Origin: an uncultured Pelagibacteraceae bacterium
Lineage (GTDB): Bacteria; Pseudomonadota; Alphaproteobacteria; Pelagibacterales; Pelagibacteraceae
Direction: 5' to 3'
NCBI GenBank assembly: GCA_902594825.1
Contig: CACJNO010000006.1
Span: 1 to 35,805, forward strand
Length of the DNA stretch: 35,805 nucleotides
Positions within the stretch are counted from its first letter, which is position 1. Every line of letters begins with the position of its first letter. Shown here piece by piece: positions 33,703 to 35,805 of this stretch. Made by a program: the position numbers and the translations under genes. The notes under the pieces are model-generated. The model saw only the letters and a list, made by a program, of their open reading frames with translations. It was not told the origin of the DNA and searched no databases.

Positions 33703-34592
33703 TGGATTGGGATAAATTAAAGATCTTTCATGCAGTAGCTGAGGCTGGTAGCTTTACAAATGCAACAGTAAACCTTAATTTGAGTCAATCTGCTATAAGT
33801 AGACAAATACAATCACTAGAGCAAGATTTAAAAGTACAACTGTTTGAAAGACATGCGAGAGGCTTAACTTTAACTGAAAATGGGGAGTATGTCTTTAAAA
33901 CTGCTCATGAAGTTATAAGTAAATTAAAAGAAGTTGAGACCTCATTAGGTGACCAAAAAAATAAACCTTCTGGCAAATTAACAATTACAACTGTAAGAAG
34001 TTTTGGAACTCATTGGTTGACACCTAGAATTCAAGAATTTATGAGATTAAACCCAGAAATTGAGATTGAATTAATTTTTGAGGATAAAGAGTTAGATTTA
34101 AGCACTAGACAAGCGGATATAGGTATTTTTATGCGAAGACCAAAACAACTAAATTATATTCAGAAAAAATTGGTTGATTTGAAATATTATATTTATGGCT
34201 CTAATAAATATCTCGAAAAATATGGAATGCCTAAAACTATCAATGACCTAAATAAACATAAGTTTATTTCTTTTGGAAAAGGTGCGCCATCTCCTGTCTA
34301 TAACCCAGATTGGGCATTAAAATTAGGCATGCCAGATGGAAAAAAAAGAAAACCAATAATGAAAGTAAACAGTGTTATGGGTCTATTGTTAGCTGTTGAG
34401 TCAGGAGTTGGATTAGCTGCATTACCCGAGTATTTAGTAAGTAATTCTGCAAATGTTATAAAAGTTTTACCAAAATCTGAAGGCCCAATTACTGAAGCTC
34501 ATTTCGTATACCCTCAATCACTAAAAAATACCGCTAGAGTTCAAGCTTTTAGGAACTTTTTATTTAGTAAAATTGGCGACTGGAAATCATAA
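33702..34592 (+). CDS. LysR-family transcriptional regulator
   Basis: This 296-aa LysR-type protein has an N-terminal winged helix (WDKLKIFHAVAEAGSFTNATVNLNLSQSAISRQIQSLE, about 3-41) and a substrate-binding domain. The ATG shares an A with the acuI stop (TAATG), so it is probably co-transcribed with, and may control, the folE/acuI run. It could alternatively act on another target. The effector cannot be read from sequence. About 108 bases follow before the iron-binding protein gene. Confidence 0.92.
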   Translation: MDWDKLKIFHAVAEAGSFTNATVNLNLSQSAISRQIQSLEQDLKVQLFERHARGLTLTENGEYVFKTAHEVISKLKEVETSLGDQKNKPSGKLTITTVRSFGTHWLTPRIQEFMRLNPEIEIELIFEDKELDLSTRQADIGIFMRRPKQLNYIQKKLVDLKYYIYGSNKYLEKYGMPKTINDLNKHKFISFGKGAPSPVYNPDWALKLGMPDGKKRKPIMKVNSVMGLLLAVESGVGLAALPEYLVSNSANVIKVLPKSEGPITEAHFVYPQSLKNTARVQAFRNFLFSKIGDWKS

Positions 34593-34640
34593 TTTTCAAC
34601 ATATATTCTAGACAACCATAGGGTGCGACACTCTTGCGAT

Positions 34641-34655
34641 TGATAATCATTATCA
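34641..34655. promoter_or_regulatory. Perfect 7-1-7 Fur box
   Basis: TGATAAT-C-ATTATCA matches the 7-1-7 Fur consensus exactly. It lies 45 bases before the iron-binding protein ATG, in an apparent promoter region, and predicts repression when iron is sufficient. Confidence 0.85.
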
Positions 34656-34656
34656 T

Positions 34657-34671
34657 TGCGAATAGTTATCA
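34657..34671. promoter_or_regulatory. Second, degenerate Fur-like box
   Basis: TGCGAAT-A-GTTATCA keeps 11 of 14 arm positions of the 7-1-7 consensus. Its centre is 16 bases from that of the perfect box, a spacing that would allow two Fur dimers side by side. Confidence 0.5.
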
Positions 34672-34700
34672 TTCACATTTAATTAAAAACTAGGAGATAA

Positions 34701-35729
34701 ATGAAAAAAATATCAATTTTAGCATTAATCACGTCTCTATTTGTATCAGCTTTTGCTATTGCAGATGAAGTTAACGTTTTTAATGCAAGACACTATAAAG
34801 CAGATTCTGAGCTTTATTCTAAGTTTACAAATATGACTGGTATTAAAGTTAATTTGATAAATGGAAAATCAGGTGCTTTAGAGAAAAGAATTCTTAGCGA
34901 AGGCGCTGACTCCTCTGCAGACTTATATATAACTGCAGATGCTGGAAGATGTGGTGCTATGGATTCAAAAGGTGCGCTTCAAGGTGGTTTATCATCTAAA
35001 GCTATCAAAGAAGCTGTTCCTGCAAGCTTTAGAACAAGTAAGTGGGTTGGAATAGCAAAAAGAGCTAGAATAATTTATTATTCACCTGAAAGAGTTACTG
35101 GTGCTGAATTATCAGGAATGACTTATGAAGGTTTAGCTGATCCTAAATGGAAAGGTAGATTAGTAATTAGAAAATCTAGTAACATTTATAATAAATCTCT
35201 TGTAGCATCATTGATTAAAAACAATGGAAAAGCTGCAACAGCTGCATGGGCTGAGGGAGTTGTTGCTAACATGGCAAGAACACCAACAGGTAATGATAGA
35301 GCTCAAATAATGGCGGTGGCAGCAGGTGAAGCTGATATTGCTGTAGCAAACACTTATTACTTAGCACTTATGTTGTCTGGTAAAAAAGGTGCAGAACAGC
35401 AAGAAGCTGCTAAAAAAGTCAAAGCTTTCTTCCCTAATCAAAATGATAGAGGAACGCACATGAATGTTAGTTGTGCAGCTTTGGTAAAAGGAGCACCTAA
35501 TAAAGCAAATGCTATAAAACTTGTAGAGTTTTTATTAACTCCAAGTTCACAAGAACACTTTACAAATAATACTTTTGAGTTTCCAATGATTGATGGTGTT
35601 TCACCAAGTCCATTAGTTGTAAATAATCTGGGATTAGATTTCAAACAAGATATGAAAACTAAACTAGCATCTTATGGAAAAAATCAAGCTGCCGCAGTAG
35701 AAGTGATGACAGCTGCAGGTTGGAAATAG
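34701..35729 (+). CDS. Periplasmic Fe(III)-binding protein, FutA/FbpA family
   Basis: This 342-aa substrate-binding protein of an iron ABC transporter has a Sec signal peptide (ISILALITSLFVSAFAIA before DEVNVFN). VNVFNARHYKAD is characteristic of the family, and the ANTYYLALM segment supplies the tyrosine pair that binds Fe(III). It is preceded by AGGAG at 34692-34696 and by Fur boxes, so iron control is likely. No permease or ATPase gene is seen in the window. This is one of the most abundant SAR11 periplasmic proteins under iron stress, by family knowledge. Confidence 0.93.
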   Translation: MKKISILALITSLFVSAFAIADEVNVFNARHYKADSELYSKFTNMTGIKVNLINGKSGALEKRILSEGADSSADLYITADAGRCGAMDSKGALQGGLSSKAIKEAVPASFRTSKWVGIAKRARIIYYSPERVTGAELSGMTYEGLADPKWKGRLVIRKSSNIYNKSLVASLIKNNGKAATAAWAEGVVANMARTPTGNDRAQIMAVAAGEADIAVANTYYLALMLSGKKGAEQQEAAKKVKAFFPNQNDRGTHMNVSCAALVKGAPNKANAIKLVEFLLTPSSQEHFTNNTFEFPMIDGVSPSPLVVNNLGLDFKQDMKTKLASYGKNQAAAVEVMTAAGWK

Positions 35730-35754
35730 TAAAGTGAAAGAAAAGAAGAAATTT

Positions 35755-35805
35755 ATGTCTAATATTGATTATAATAAATCTTCTAAAGCATGTTCCCCAT
35801 GTAAT
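35755..35805 (+). CDS. Start of an unidentified gene, cut by the window edge
   Basis: An ATG at 35755 behind a purine-rich AAGAAGAAA opens a frame of 17 codons (MSNIDYNKSSKACSPCN) that runs off the window. A GTG at 35734 is in frame. It follows the iron-binding protein by 25 bases. The CSPC pair could bind metal. The product is not identifiable. Confidence 0.4.
   Translation, partial: MSNIDYNKSSKACSPCN

Noticed and set aside
34619-34634. Terminator after the LysR gene
   Set aside because: GGGTG-CGA-CACTC can pair over five bases including one G-U, but it has a three-base loop and no T run.

Overview
This window is AT-rich, densely packed bacterial DNA that I read as a SAR11-clade alphaproteobacterium (Candidatus Pelagibacter or a close relative). 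The evidence is the codon use, intergenic gaps that are mostly 0-130 bp, frequent ATGA/GTGA overlaps, and the gene content: a heterotetrameric sarcosine oxidase operon, dimethylglycine dehydrogenase-like, DmdA/GcvT-like, MetF and formate-THF ligase genes, an ETF/ETF-QO set and a Fur-box-controlled FutA/FbpA-type iron-binding protein. The genus is inferred from content, not from a marker gene. No rRNA, tRNA, CRISPR array or insertion sequence was seen, and no gene-free stretch exceeds 300 bases.

Layout. 1-789: 3' part of a GpsA-like dehydrogenase, meeting fhs (790-2475, minus) end to end. 2601-7707: soxBDAG. 7709-10496: DMT exporter, lipoprotein, an unknown protein plus an Asp/Glu racemase, and cspA. 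10604-12616: GNAT acetyltransferase with purK and purE (minus). 12719-16116: a plus-strand run of an M19-dipeptidase-like protein with most metal ligands replaced, a 551-aa protein of unknown function, a DUF3726-like protein and a 53-aa protein with two CxxC motifs. 16113-16783: a 34-aa membrane peptide coupled to a Yip1-like membrane protein (minus). 16821-18945: a DmdA/LigM-like THF-dependent methyltransferase overlapping a MetF-like gene (minus). 19000-29831: a 13-gene plus-strand run of Rieske oxygenase, methyltransferase, APS-kinase-like P-loop protein, HxGH nucleotidyltransferase, ECHDC3-like crotonase, small membrane protein, CoA-binding protein, quinone reductase-like protein, DUF4864-like exported protein, dimethylglycine dehydrogenase-like enzyme, etfB, etfA and ETF-QO. 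29832-32007: DUF2237, two tandem 2OG-Fe(II) oxygenase paralogs and hisI (minus). 32084-34592: folE, acuI-like reductase and LysR. 34701-35729: iron-binding protein behind a perfect 7-1-7 Fur box. A new ORF begins at the right edge.

How it fits together. The dominant theme is oxidation of methyl groups from osmolytes such as glycine betaine. A Rieske N-demethylase could feed the dimethylglycine dehydrogenase-like enzyme, which would pass electrons through EtfBA and ETF-QO to ubiquinone. SoxBDAG would convert sarcosine to glycine. Both FAD enzymes load methylene-THF through GcvT-type domains. The DmdA/LigM-like protein would make 5-methyl-THF, MetF would oxidise it, and Fhs can run in the formate and ATP direction. 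The least described parts are the DmdA/LigM-like plus MetF pair and the M19/551-aa/DUF3726/CxxC cluster.
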